Assembly (NCBI GenBank): GCA_903845215.1 | Contig: CAIMWI010000042.1 | Span: forward strand, 1-64,000 | DNA length: 64,000 bases | Direction of reading: 5' to 3' | DNA from: an uncultured Rhodobacterales bacterium | GTDB lineage: Bacteria > Pseudomonadota > Alphaproteobacteria > Rhodobacterales > Rhodobacteraceae | Shown here: one piece after another, positions 36,022-44,988 of the stretch | Position numbering within the stretch: position 1 is the first letter of the stretch | Layout of the letters: every line of letters starts with the position of its first letter | Notes under the pieces: model-generated | Database searches by the model: none | Told to the model about the DNA's origin: nothing | What the model saw: the letters and a program-made list of their open reading frames with translations, nothing else | Program-made: the position numbers and the translations under genes

Positions 36022-36621
36022 CTAAAACCCGCGCCGCGCCCGCAGCGCAGCGCCGATCGTGCCATCGTCCAGATAATCCAACTCGCCCCCGATCGGCACG
36101 CCCTGCGCCAGCGAGGTGATGCGCATGGGCAACCCGCCCAAGGCGTCGGCGATGTAGTGTGCGGTGGTTTGGCCATCAACGGTGGCATTCAGCGCCAAGA
36201 TAATCTCGGTCACGCCGTCTTGGGTGATCCGCGCGATCAAGGCGGGGATGCGCAACTCATCCGGCCCAACTTGATCCAAGGCCGAAAGCGTGCCGCCCAG
36301 CACATGATAGCGCCCTTTGAACGCACGAGAGCGTTCCATCGCCCAAAGATCAGCTATGGTCTCGACAATGCAAAGCTCTCCCCCGACGCGGGCGGGATCG
36401 GCGCAGATGGCGCAGAGGTCAGCCGTACCAATGTTGCCACACTGCGTACAGTCGCGCGCGGAAAGCACCACCCCCGCCAAGGCCTGTGCCAAGGGGGCCA
36501 TCAACCCTTCGCGCCGCTTCAACATCGCCAACACGGCGCGCCGCGCAGATCTAGGCCCCAAGCCCGGCAAGCGCGACATCAGGTCAATCAGGGCTTCGAT
36601 GTCGCGCGGGGTTTCAGTCAT
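36022..36621 (-). CDS. recR: recombination mediator protein RecR
   Basis: 199 residues. A helix-hairpin-helix ([11 protein letters not shown]), a zinc finger (Cys58, Cys61, Cys70, Cys73) and a TOPRIM domain ([27 protein letters not shown]) are in order. It helps load RecA at gaps with RecF/RecO. It is third in the dnaX-ybaB-recR series, but a 77-nt gap with a repeat-like element separates it from ybaB. Confidence 0.96.
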   Translation of the reverse strand: MTETPRDIEALIDLMSRLPGLGPRSARRAVLAMLKRREGLMAPLAQALAGVVLSARDCTQCGNIGTADLCAICADPARVGGELCIVETIADLWAMERSRAFKGRYHVLGGTLSALDQVGPDELRIPALIARITQDGVTEIILALNATVDGQTTAHYIADALGGLPMRITSLAQGVPIGGELDYLDDGTIGAALRARRGF

Positions 36622-36643
36622 AGTGTGCTTTCTGGTCCAAAGA

Positions 36644-36697
36644 CCGGGGGTTGCCTGCGGCCAGCCCCCCCCGGGAGTATTTGCGCCTCGGTGAAGG
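36644..36697 (-). repeat. variant of the dispersed intergenic element
   Basis: On the minus strand the block reads CCTTCACCGAGGCGCAAATA then CTCC, followed by a GC stem (GGGGG at 36646-36650 pairing with CCCCC at 36665-36669). The order (A-rich core, then hairpin, then about 51 nt to the recR start) matches the other copies, though the core is diverged. Confidence 0.5.
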
Positions 36698-36698
36698 G

Positions 36699-37043
36699 TT
36701 AGAAGGGCAGTTTAAGATCGGCAGGCAGGCCCATTGACGCGGCAAGCTTGGCCATTTCCTGCTGGCTGCGGGCGGCGGCTTTGGCTTGGGCATCGCGGAT
36801 GGCTGCGATGATCAGGTCTTCGACCACCTCTTTTTCGGACGGCACCAGAATGTTGGGAGAGATTTGAAGGCCCGTGATATCGCCCTTCGCCGTAACGCGG
36901 GCTTTCACCAGACCGGCACCCGATTCACCCAGCACGATGATATGGGCCAAATCCTCTTGCAGTTCGGCCATCTTGCCTTGCATCTCTTGGGCGGCCTTCA
37001 TCATCTTGGCCATATCGCCCAAGCCCGCCAAACCTTTCAGCAT
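36699..37043 (-). CDS. YbaB/EbfC nucleoid-associated protein
   Basis: 114 residues, small mixed alpha/beta dimeric DNA-binding protein found between dnaX and recR in most bacteria. The central [21 protein letters not shown] region is typical. Two in-frame ATGs exist; AGGAG abuts the first (37049) with no spacing, whereas it is 6 nt from the second (37043), so the latter is the better start. Confidence 0.92.
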   Translation of the reverse strand: MLKGLAGLGDMAKMMKAAQEMQGKMAELQEDLAHIIVLGESGAGLVKARVTAKGDITGLQISPNILVPSEKEVVEDLIIAAIRDAQAKAAARSQQEMAKLAASMGLPADLKLPF

Positions 37044-37145
37044 CGGCATCTCCTGTTGTTGTGTGGATAGAGATAGATAAGGCGCGGGGCGGGGGCAAGG
37101 GTGCGGGCGAGGCGGAATTTTTGCACAATATTTGCACGGCGGGGA

Positions 37146-38888
37146 TTAGCTTTCCTCGAAAGGATCCCATTCTTCGTCCACCTCTGGCAGGGCCGAGGCG
37201 GCGGCAGAGGCTTGCATGGCTTCCGGCGTGCGGATCTCGGTGATCTTGGCATCAGGGAAGGCCGCGAGGATTGCTTGCACCATTGGGTTGGTCATAACCT
37301 CGGCGCGGGCCTGAAGCAGGTCGCGGTCACGCTCTTCAACAACGGTGGGCGCACCGCCAGAAGAGACGACCGAAACTCCCCACCGCCGGCCTGTCCAGCT
37401 TTGTAACCTTTGGCCCAGTCTTGCCGCCAAATCGGGGGCGGCGTCGGGTGTCGGTTCAAACTCGATCCGGCCCGGGGCGTAATGGGCCAAACGCAGGGTG
37501 GATTCCACCTCGAAGAGCAGGGTCATATCGCGCTTGTCGCGGATCAAGGCGACGACTTGGTCGAAGGTTTGGTAGGCGGCTTCGGCATCCGACTGCAGCG
37601 CCAGTGCCTGCCCGCCGGCCATCACCGGCCCGCGCAAGGGGGCGGCGGGGGCCAAGCGCATCATTGGGCCGTGCGCCACTCCGCCGCCGCCTGCAGGCGC
37701 GCCGCCCGCGACAGGGCCTGAGGGCTGTACATTGCGCAGATGGCGCAGCAGCGTTTCAGGGTCGGGCAAGTCGGCCACATGGGTCAGGCGGATCACAGCC
37801 ATTTCAGCCGCCATCATGGCATTGGGGGCCAAGGCCACCTCTTCCAGCGCCTTAAGCAGCAATTGCCACATCCGCGACAGCGACCTCAGGGCCAAACGCG
37901 CCGCCATATCCACGCCCCGCGCGCGTTCATCTGACGCGACCGTCGGGTCATTGGCGGCATCGGGGGTGATCTTGATCACCGAAATCCAATGCGTGATCTC
38001 GGCCAGATCGCGCAGCACGGCCAAGGGATCGGCCCCGTCGGAATACTGCCCGGCCAGTTCGCCCAAAGCCGCCGCCGCATCGCCGCGCATGATCATATCG
38101 AACAGGTCCAGCACCCGCCCGCGGTCAGCCAGCCCCAGCATGGCGCGCACGGCTTCCGCTTGCACCACACCTGCACCGTTCGATATCGCCTGATCCAGAA
38201 GCGAGGTGGCATCGCGGGCCGACCCTTCCGCCGCACGGGTGATCAGGCCCAAGGCGGCTTCGGTGATCTGCGCACCTTCGCCCATCGCGATCTTTTGCAG
38301 CAGGGCCACCATCACCTCGGGCTCGATCCGCTTTAGGTCAAAGCGTTGGCAGCGTGACAGCACCGTCACGGGCACTTTGCGGATCTCGGTCGTGGCGAAG
38401 ATGAATTTCACATGCTCGGGCGGTTCTTCCAGCGTTTTGAGCAGCGCGTTAAACGCCGCTGTCGACAGCATATGCACTTCGTCGATGATATAGACTTTAT
38501 AGCGCGCCGAAGCGGCGCGGTAGCGCACCGAATCGATTATCTCGCGAATATCGCCCACCCCCGTGCGCGAGGCGGCGTCCATTTCCAGCACATCGACATG
38601 GCGGCCTTCGGCAATGGCGCGGCAGGGTTCGCACACAAGGCAAGGCTCGGTCGTAGGCCCGCCTGTCCCATCGGCCCCGACACAGTTCAACCCTTTGGCG
38701 ATGATGCGTGCCGTGGTGGTCTTACCCGTGCCGCGAATACCCGTCATGATAAAGGCATGCGCGATCCGGTCCGCCGTGAAGGCGTTCTTTAATGTGCGCA
38801 CCATCGCCTCTTGTCCGACAAGGTCGGCAAAGGTTTCGGGGCGGTATTTGCGCGCAAGAACGCGGTAGGCGGGATCAGGGGCGGTCAT
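37146..38888 (-). CDS. dnaX: DNA polymerase III subunit gamma/tau
   Basis: 580 residues. The AAA+ ATPase has Walker A GIRGTGKT (50-57), a zinc module with Cys69, Cys83, Cys86 and Cys89, Walker B IIDEVHML and the arginine-finger/sensor segments. The tau-like C-terminal part begins after a Gly/Ala/Pro-rich linker near residue 400. It loads the sliding clamp and holds the polymerase cores. I saw no A-rich slippery run like that of E. coli, so a separate gamma product is not indicated. ATG 38888 (MTAPDPAYRVLARKYRP) is used. Confidence 0.95.
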   Translation of the reverse strand: MTAPDPAYRVLARKYRPETFADLVGQEAMVRTLKNAFTADRIAHAFIMTGIRGTGKTTTARIIAKGLNCVGADGTGGPTTEPCLVCEPCRAIAEGRHVDVLEMDAASRTGVGDIREIIDSVRYRAASARYKVYIIDEVHMLSTAAFNALLKTLEEPPEHVKFIFATTEIRKVPVTVLSRCQRFDLKRIEPEVMVALLQKIAMGEGAQITEAALGLITRAAEGSARDATSLLDQAISNGAGVVQAEAVRAMLGLADRGRVLDLFDMIMRGDAAAALGELAGQYSDGADPLAVLRDLAEITHWISVIKITPDAANDPTVASDERARGVDMAARLALRSLSRMWQLLLKALEEVALAPNAMMAAEMAVIRLTHVADLPDPETLLRHLRNVQPSGPVAGGAPAGGGGVAHGPMMRLAPAAPLRGPVMAGGQALALQSDAEAAYQTFDQVVALIRDKRDMTLLFEVESTLRLAHYAPGRIEFEPTPDAAPDLAARLGQRLQSWTGRRWGVSVVSSGGAPTVVEERDRDLLQARAEVMTNPMVQAILAAFPDAKITEIRTPEAMQASAAASALPEVDEEWDPFEES

Positions 38889-38984
38889 GGCGGCCTTAGG
38901 ATTCGGATGCACAAAGACTAGGCCCTTCGCCCCCCAAGGTAAACCGTCACTGGACACGGCCGCGCCCTGCCCTATTTGTGCGCC

Positions 38985-39491
38985 ATGAGCACGCAAAATC
39001 CCCCCATCCCGCTGCCCGAGGCCTTTAAATCCGCCATGCGTGGATTGGTGGGCGCGTGCAGCCTGATCACCGTGGGCCAAGGCGCGGCTGCCAACGGGCT
39101 GGTCGTCACCACCGGCATCTCGCTGTCAGCAGAACCGCCGATGATCTTGGCCTGCGTCAACCGCGCGTCGTCGTGCTGGCCGGCGTTGCAGCGCGAGGGG
39201 GTGTTTGGCTGGCAGGCCTTGGGCGCCGCCCACCAAACGGTGGCCGATCGGTTTTCAGGCAAGGGCGGATTGCAAGGCCCTGCACGCTATGCGGGGGCCG
39301 AGTGGGTCACGGCCGACAACGGGGGGCGCCTTCTGGCCGATGCCCCCTTGGCCTTTGCCTGCGCAGTCGAGGATAGGATCGATCGGGGCACCCATTCTAT
39401 CGTGATCGGAAGGGTCGTGCAGATCAGAACTTGCCCCAACAGCGGCGCGCTGCTTTATTGGGATGGGCAGTACAGCGTTTTGACGAATTAA
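38985..39491 (+). CDS. flavin reductase-family (FMN-binding split-barrel) protein
   Basis: 168 residues. The pattern ACSLITVGQGAAANGLVVTTGISLSAEPPMILACVNRASS is that of HpaC/RutF-type NAD(P)H:flavin reductases, which feed reduced flavin to a partner monooxygenase. No such monooxygenase is adjacent. It is divergent from dnaX (96 nt) and followed by the MaoC-Pta fusion after 57 nt. Confidence 0.85.
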   Translation: MSTQNPPIPLPEAFKSAMRGLVGACSLITVGQGAAANGLVVTTGISLSAEPPMILACVNRASSCWPALQREGVFGWQALGAAHQTVADRFSGKGGLQGPARYAGAEWVTADNGGRLLADAPLAFACAVEDRIDRGTHSIVIGRVVQIRTCPNSGALLYWDGQYSVLTN

Positions 39492-39548
39492 TCCGTCCTT
39501 GCTGGGATTGTGCTTGCCCAAAGCTGCGGGCCTGCCACAGTTGGGCGC

Positions 39549-40940
39549 ATGATCATCAAGAACTTTCCCTTTGATACGCTGAAACTCGGCCAAACGGCCG
39601 AATTGCAGCGCCTGTGCACAACTGACGATTTGTTCGTCTTTGCCGCCGCCACCGGCAACCACAACCCGATGCACCTGCCCGGCGAGGATATCAATGGCGA
39701 TGGCAAGCCTGACACCACCGCCTCGGGCATCTTTCTGGCGGCGATGATTTCTGCCGTGCTGGGCAATGTTTTGCCAGGGCCGGGCACATCTTACCACTCG
39801 CAAGCCCTGACCTTTACAGGCCACGCCAAGGCCGGAGACACTCTTTTGGCGCGGGTGACGGTGACGGGGCTTGCGCCTTCGGGCATCGTTGACCTTGACA
39901 CCGAAGTGATCCGTCTGCGCGACGCGGCGGTGATGGTGCAGGGAAAAGCGCAAGTGCAAGCGCCGCTTGGGCCGCTTAGCTACGATGACCGCGATCTGCC
40001 CGGATTGGTGGTGCAAACTCACCGACAGTTTGACGCGATCCTCAAACGCGCCCAAGCCCTGCCCGCTTTAACCACCGCCGTCGTCTGGCCGGACGAGGTG
40101 CAGGCCCTACAAGGCGCGTTGTTGGCGCAGGCCCAAGGCCTGATCTTGCCCGTGCTGATCGGCCCCACCGCCCGTATCCGCGCCTTGGCCAAGGACATTG
40201 GCGCAGACCTTGGCACGGTTCAACTGGTCGAAGCGGCCAGCGAAACTGCGGCGGCCGAACAGGCCGTGGTGCTTGCCCGCGCAGGCAAAGTGAAGGCCAT
40301 CATGAAGGGCCACCTGCACACCGATGTCTTGCTGCGCCCCATGCTTGATCGCACCACGGGCCTGCGCATCGGGCGGCGCTTTACCCATGTCTTTGTGCTG
40401 GATGTGCCGGGGCTGAACCATCCTTTGCTGGTGTCTGACGGGGCGATCAACATCGCGCCCGACTTAACGACCAAGATCGACATCGTGCAAAACGCCATTA
40501 ATCTGGCTCATAGCTTAGGGATTGCCCAGCCCAAGGTCGCCGTTTTGTCGGCGGTGGAAACGGTCAGCACCGACATGCCATCGTCGATGGATGCCGCCGC
40601 CCTCTCGAAGATGGCCGACCGCGGCCAGATCACTGGCGGGCTGGTCGATGGGCCCTTGGCGATGGACAACGCCGTCTCTATGGCCGCCGCCCGCACCAAA
40701 GGCATCACGGGCGGTGTTGCGGGCCAAGCCGACGTGCTGATCGTGCCCAATCTTGATGCGGGCAATATCCTTGTAAAATTGCTCACCCATCTGGCCCATG
40801 CCGAAGCGGCGGGGCTGGTGATGGGGGCATCTGTGCCCATCATCTTGACCTCGCGCGCTGATGGGCAAGCGGCGCGGGTTATATCGGCCGCTTTGGCGGT
40901 GTTGCAGGTGCACGCGCAGGCCAAAGCTGGCCTTAGGTAG
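39549..40940 (+). CDS. bifunctional MaoC hydratase / phosphate acetyltransferase-like fusion
   Basis: 463 residues. The N-terminal 150 form a hot-dog MaoC domain (ATGNHNPMHLPGE, TASGIFLAAMISAVLG). The rest is a Pta/Ptb-type acyl-phosphate transferase (PVLIGPT, MKGHLHTDVLLRP, VPNLDAGNILVKLL). Such fusions occur in proteobacteria and are annotated as enoyl-CoA hydratase/phosphate acetyltransferase; together they could hydrate an enoyl-CoA and pass an acyl group to phosphate. No acetate or butyrate kinase gene follows. ATG 39549 is chosen over an upstream TTG reading. Confidence 0.88.
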   Translation: MIIKNFPFDTLKLGQTAELQRLCTTDDLFVFAAATGNHNPMHLPGEDINGDGKPDTTASGIFLAAMISAVLGNVLPGPGTSYHSQALTFTGHAKAGDTLLARVTVTGLAPSGIVDLDTEVIRLRDAAVMVQGKAQVQAPLGPLSYDDRDLPGLVVQTHRQFDAILKRAQALPALTTAVVWPDEVQALQGALLAQAQGLILPVLIGPTARIRALAKDIGADLGTVQLVEAASETAAAEQAVVLARAGKVKAIMKGHLHTDVLLRPMLDRTTGLRIGRRFTHVFVLDVPGLNHPLLVSDGAINIAPDLTTKIDIVQNAINLAHSLGIAQPKVAVLSAVETVSTDMPSSMDAAALSKMADRGQITGGLVDGPLAMDNAVSMAAARTKGITGGVAGQADVLIVPNLDAGNILVKLLTHLAHAEAAGLVMGASVPIILTSRADGQAARVISAALAVLQVHAQAKAGLR

Positions 40941-40949
40941 GATAAACGC

Positions 40950-42533
40950 ATGACTTTGAAAGATTTCTTTGTCGCTGGCCCCTATGATGACGGCGACGCG
41001 GTGACGGGGCACTATTATGAAATCGCCTCGGCCGATCCGGCGCACCCGCAGGTTTGGGGCTATACCGACCAGATCAGCTATGCCCCGGGGCAAACCTTGG
41101 TGCTGCACGCCATGTCGTCGGCCCCCAACGCACGGGTCGAGATTTTGCGCGACGGTTTGGTGCCGCAAAGGCTGGTAGACATGCAAGTCGCCATGCGCTT
41201 TGAACCCACACCGCAAGACTGCTCTGTCACCGGTTGCGGGTGGCCGGAACGGTTCCGTATGACCCTGCCCCACGATTGGGCATCGGGCGTTTATGTCGTG
41301 CGCCTGACGGTGGCGGGGCATCAGTCGGACCATTTGTTCGTGCTGAAAGCCGCCAAGCCGGATGGCATTTTGTTCATCTTGGCCACAGGCACTTGGTGCG
41401 CTTATAACGATTGGGGGGGATCGAACCATTATCAGGGCATCACCGGCCCCCACCGTGCCGAGTTTGCCCCCGTGGTCAGCCTGCACCGCCCTTGGGCCAA
41501 GGGCTTTGTGCGGTGGCCTGTCGATGCCCCGCGCATCCCGCACGCCTCGCCGCTTTTATCAAAACCACGCTATCCGCATATGGATTTCGCCCGTGCCAAG
41601 GGCATTTCGAAAAAATACGCCTCGTCCGGATGGGCGGCGTTCGAACGGCCCTTTGCGCTTTGGGCCGAAGGGCAAGGGATTGGCCTGTCTTTTGCCACGC
41701 AGCACGATTTGCACGCCAACCCCGATCTGTTGGCCGGATATTCCCGCGCACTGATCGTGGGCCATGACGAATACTGGACATGGGAGATGCGCGATCATCT
41801 GGACGCTTGGGTGCAGCAGGGCGGCGAAGTGGCGCGGTTTGCGGGCAACTTCTTTTGGCAAACGCGGCTGTCCAATGATCTGACCCAACAAACCTGCTAC
41901 AAATACGCAGCGCCCCAGAATGACCCCACCCCCGACCAAACCCGCCTGACCAGCTATTGGGATCACCCCCAAGTCGCCCGCCCCGCCGTGGCAACCATGG
42001 GCCTGACCGGATCCATGGGCGTTTATGCGGGGTGGAGCCGCTGTGCCGCCCATGGGTCGGGCGGCTTTGCGATTTATCGGCCCGATCACTGGTCGGTTAA
42101 AGACAGCGGTCTGGGCTACGGCGATGTGCTGGGCGCTGCATCCAAAATCTTTGGCTACGAAGTCGACGGGATCGACTACACCATGACCCACGGCCTACCC
42201 TTTGCCGCCGAAAACACGGGGTTGCAGGGCGATTTGACCATCGTGGGCCTATCGCCCGCCACAACACTTGCCCATTCCACTGGCCCGCAAGATGCTGACA
42301 ATTTCATCGGCCATCTGGACGCCGAAGAGGTGGCCTTGGTGGTTTACGGGTCTGTCACCCCCGAAACACTGGGCCGCGCCAGCCGTGGCAATGGCTGCAT
42401 GGCCGAATATCGTCGCGGCCTTGGCGCTGTCTATAACGCAGGCTCTTGTGAATGGGTGGCAGGGTTGATTGCCCGCGATGCGGTGGTAGAGCGCGTCACA
42501 CGGCGGATCTTGACGGGACCTTGGGCCGCGTAG
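40950..42533 (+). CDS. N,N-dimethylformamidase large-subunit-like protein
   Basis: 527 residues, shorter than the roughly 760-residue dimethylformamidase large subunit. The central conserved block contains FILATGTWCAYNDWGG, LIVGHDEYWTWEMRDHLDAW (Tyr275) and GGEVARFAGNFFWQ, which match the domain that holds the Tyr-Tyr-Glu mononuclear iron in the known enzyme. I cannot align all three ligands. No small subunit gene is adjacent. True substrates of the wider family are mostly unknown; hydrolysis of a small N-substituted amide is the natural guess. It starts 9 nt after the MaoC-Pta gene. Confidence 0.7.
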   Translation: MTLKDFFVAGPYDDGDAVTGHYYEIASADPAHPQVWGYTDQISYAPGQTLVLHAMSSAPNARVEILRDGLVPQRLVDMQVAMRFEPTPQDCSVTGCGWPERFRMTLPHDWASGVYVVRLTVAGHQSDHLFVLKAAKPDGILFILATGTWCAYNDWGGSNHYQGITGPHRAEFAPVVSLHRPWAKGFVRWPVDAPRIPHASPLLSKPRYPHMDFARAKGISKKYASSGWAAFERPFALWAEGQGIGLSFATQHDLHANPDLLAGYSRALIVGHDEYWTWEMRDHLDAWVQQGGEVARFAGNFFWQTRLSNDLTQQTCYKYAAPQNDPTPDQTRLTSYWDHPQVARPAVATMGLTGSMGVYAGWSRCAAHGSGGFAIYRPDHWSVKDSGLGYGDVLGAASKIFGYEVDGIDYTMTHGLPFAAENTGLQGDLTIVGLSPATTLAHSTGPQDADNFIGHLDAEEVALVVYGSVTPETLGRASRGNGCMAEYRRGLGAVYNAGSCEWVAGLIARDAVVERVTRRILTGPWAA

Positions 42534-42534
42534 C

Positions 42535-43593
42535 TTACGCCCTAACCAAGCGGGCGACAGCGGCTGCGACCTGAGCGGTCAGTGCGGGCAGGTCGGCATC
42601 GGCCAGACTTTGGGCGTCAATCAAAACTTCGGCATGGTCAGCCCGCGCGCGGTGCTTTTCGTAACGCGGGTCGTAGTGGCGTTCCATCAAATCCTGTGCC
42701 AGCGCTTCAAACTGGCCTGACTGCGCAAGGGTGGCCCAAGCCTCAACCGTCTCATGCGAATGGGCGTGGCGCAACTGGCCGATGACGCCCAAAAGCCGCG
42801 CCTCATCGGCCACGATGTCGGCATAAGCCCGGCTGAGATAGCGTGCACGTTCGGGCAAACTCGCCGCAATCGTCACACGCGGGGCCTTGCCCATGGCGGC
42901 CCACAACTGCGGCGGCAAGCGCAGATTGCCGACCTTGGCACTTTCCGCCTCCACCACCAAGGGACGGGTCGGGTCTAACCGCGACAGCGCCATGGCCAGC
43001 GCGCCTTCGAATGCCTTTTGCGAGGGTTGGCCATGGGCGGTGTGGCCAAACAACGACCCGCGATGGCCCGCAAGGCCCTCTAGATCAATCACCTGTACGC
43101 CTTGGGCCACCAAAAGGTGCAAAATTGCCGTTTTGGCTGTGCCCGTGTTGCCATCCAGCACCACCAGCGGTGATGCGACGGGCGTGTCGTACAGCTGCTT
43201 GACCACCAAGGCCCGCCAGCTTTTGTACCCGCCCGCAATCGTCTCAACCCGCCAACCGATCTGTGCGAGGATCGTGGCAAACGACCCCGACCTTTGCCCG
43301 CCGCGCCAGCAATAGACCAAGGGCCGCCAGCCGCCGCCCATCTCGGCAAGTGGGCCTTCCAAGTGGGCTGCCACATTGCGTGCCACCAAGGCCCCGCCCA
43401 GTTTGCGTGCCCTAAAGGGCGAGATTTGCTTGTAAATCGTGCCCACCTGCGCGCGTTCCTCATCGCTTAGAACGGGCAGGCTGATGGCCCCGGGCAGATG
43501 GTCTTCGGCATATTCGGCAGGGGCGCGAGCGTCGATGAGTGTATCAAAGCCCAAGGTTGCAAGATCGGAAAGTGAGGTGAGGGTGACTGCCAT
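42535..43593 (-). CDS. mnmH: tRNA 2-selenouridine synthase MnmH (SelU/YbbB)
   Basis: 352 residues. The N-terminal rhodanese domain carries the active Cys95 in VYCWRGGQRS, and the P-loop domain has GNTGTAKT (148-155). The enzyme first geranylates 2-thiouridine at the tRNA wobble position, then replaces it with 2-selenouridine using selenophosphate. The source of selenophosphate is the SelD fusion at 27827-30043. It is convergent with the dimethylformamidase-like gene, with 1 nt between stops. Confidence 0.95.
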   Translation of the reverse strand: MAVTLTSLSDLATLGFDTLIDARAPAEYAEDHLPGAISLPVLSDEERAQVGTIYKQISPFRARKLGGALVARNVAAHLEGPLAEMGGGWRPLVYCWRGGQRSGSFATILAQIGWRVETIAGGYKSWRALVVKQLYDTPVASPLVVLDGNTGTAKTAILHLLVAQGVQVIDLEGLAGHRGSLFGHTAHGQPSQKAFEGALAMALSRLDPTRPLVVEAESAKVGNLRLPPQLWAAMGKAPRVTIAASLPERARYLSRAYADIVADEARLLGVIGQLRHAHSHETVEAWATLAQSGQFEALAQDLMERHYDPRYEKHRARADHAEVLIDAQSLADADLPALTAQVAAAVARLVRA

Positions 43594-43632
43594 GTGATCT
43601 GTCTATCAGCCCGCGCCCCAAGGTGAAAGCCG

Positions 43633-44814
43633 TTAGAACCCCGCTTCCAACTTGTCCAGCAAGGCGGCCATCATCGCCTCGCACCGCGCCATTTGTTCAA
43701 GGCTGACATATTCGTCAGGCTTATGCCCCTGCGCCATAGACCCCGGCCCGCAGATCACCGTGGGAATGCCAAGGCGGGCGTCAAAAAGCCCGCCTTCGGT
43801 GCCAAAGGCCACTTTCATCGTGCCATTCGCCCCGGTCAACGCTTTGACGAAACTGACCACGGCTGCGTCAGATTTGGTGCCAAGGCCGGGGTAATCCCAT
43901 TGCCGCTCGATGGTGATCGCGGCTTCGGGGAAGGTCGCGCGCAAGGGGGCGCAGATGGTTTCGGCGGCTTGGCGCAGGCGGGTGATCAAAACCTCGGGGT
44001 CGTCTTCGGCGACCGAGCGGATTTCGAAATCCAGCGTGGCGGTGTTGGGCACGATGTTGACCTGCACCCCGCCCGCCATTTTGCCCACATGCAGCGTGGT
44101 ATAGGGCACATCATAATCGCCGTCCTGAACCCCGTTCAGCGCCACATCTGCTTGCAACGCCCGCACCGCGCCAATGAAATCGGCGGCCAGATGCAGGGCG
44201 TTCAGCGCCATAGGGGCAAGGGCGGAATGCCCCTCGCGGCCGATGCAGGTGGCGCGCAAGGCGATCTTGCCCTTGTGGCCGGTTGCCACCTGCATTCCGG
44301 TAGGTTCGCCCACGATGCAAAAGCGCGGGCGGATCGGGGCAGATTGCAGCATCGTGATGAGCGAGCGCACACCCATGCAGCCGATTTCCTCATCATAAGA
44401 CAGCGCCAGATGCAGCGGCACGGCCAAGGGGCGGCCCGCTTTGGTGCGCTCGCCGGCAGCGATCATCGTGGCGATGGCAGCGGCGCAAAAACCTTTCATA
44501 TCAGCCGCACCGCGCCCATATAGACGGCCATTTTCTTCGGTCAAAACAAAGGGCGGATAGGTCCAAGCTTGCCCCTCGACCGGGACCACATCGGTGTGGC
44601 CCGACAGCATGACCCCGCCCCCCCCTTGGCCCACGGTGGCGTAAAGGTTGGCCTTGGTGCCCGTAGTGTCGGGGATCAGGGTGGCGTCAATGCCCGCCTC
44701 GGCCAGCATTGCCACCACATAGTTCATCAGTGCGACGTTGGGCTTGGCGCTGACCGTATCAAAGCCGATCAGGCGGGCAAAGATATCGCGGGTGCGTTGG
44801 GTGATCTGGGTCAA
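43633..44814 (-). CDS. argE: acetylornithine deacetylase (M20 family), TTG start
   Basis: 393 residues. Metal-site motifs of M20 peptidases are in place: SGHTDVVPV, GRGAADMKGF, SYDEEIGC and the C-terminal GPGSMAQGHKPDEYV. It deacetylates N-acetylornithine in arginine synthesis, but M20 relatives act on other N-acyl amino acids. The reading opens TTG ACC CAG at 44814, where AGGAG lies exactly 6 nt upstream; an upstream extension to 45009 has no such site and overlaps the oxidase gene. Confidence 0.88.
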   Translation of the reverse strand: MTQITQRTRDIFARLIGFDTVSAKPNVALMNYVVAMLAEAGIDATLIPDTTGTKANLYATVGQGGGGVMLSGHTDVVPVEGQAWTYPPFVLTEENGRLYGRGAADMKGFCAAAIATMIAAGERTKAGRPLAVPLHLALSYDEEIGCMGVRSLITMLQSAPIRPRFCIVGEPTGMQVATGHKGKIALRATCIGREGHSALAPMALNALHLAADFIGAVRALQADVALNGVQDGDYDVPYTTLHVGKMAGGVQVNIVPNTATLDFEIRSVAEDDPEVLITRLRQAAETICAPLRATFPEAAITIERQWDYPGLGTKSDAAVVSFVKALTGANGTMKVAFGTEGGLFDARLGIPTVICGPGSMAQGHKPDEYVSLEQMARCEAMMAALLDKLEAGF

Positions 44815-44988
44815 GGCGCGCTCCTGTCGTTTGGGGCAGATAAGCGCAACGGTGCGGTGAGGGGAAGGGTTGCGGGCAAAAGATATGCCCCAACCCTGCC
44901 ACGCAAACGTGACCTTGCGGCAGGCGCATTGCAAGGTGACGCAGACCGCGCAACGCCCTATCTGTGACCGTTCAACGCCGAGGATCCC

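Noticed and set aside
37146-38888. Programmed frameshift in dnaX
   Set aside because: No A-rich slippery run with a downstream stem was seen where gamma would end.
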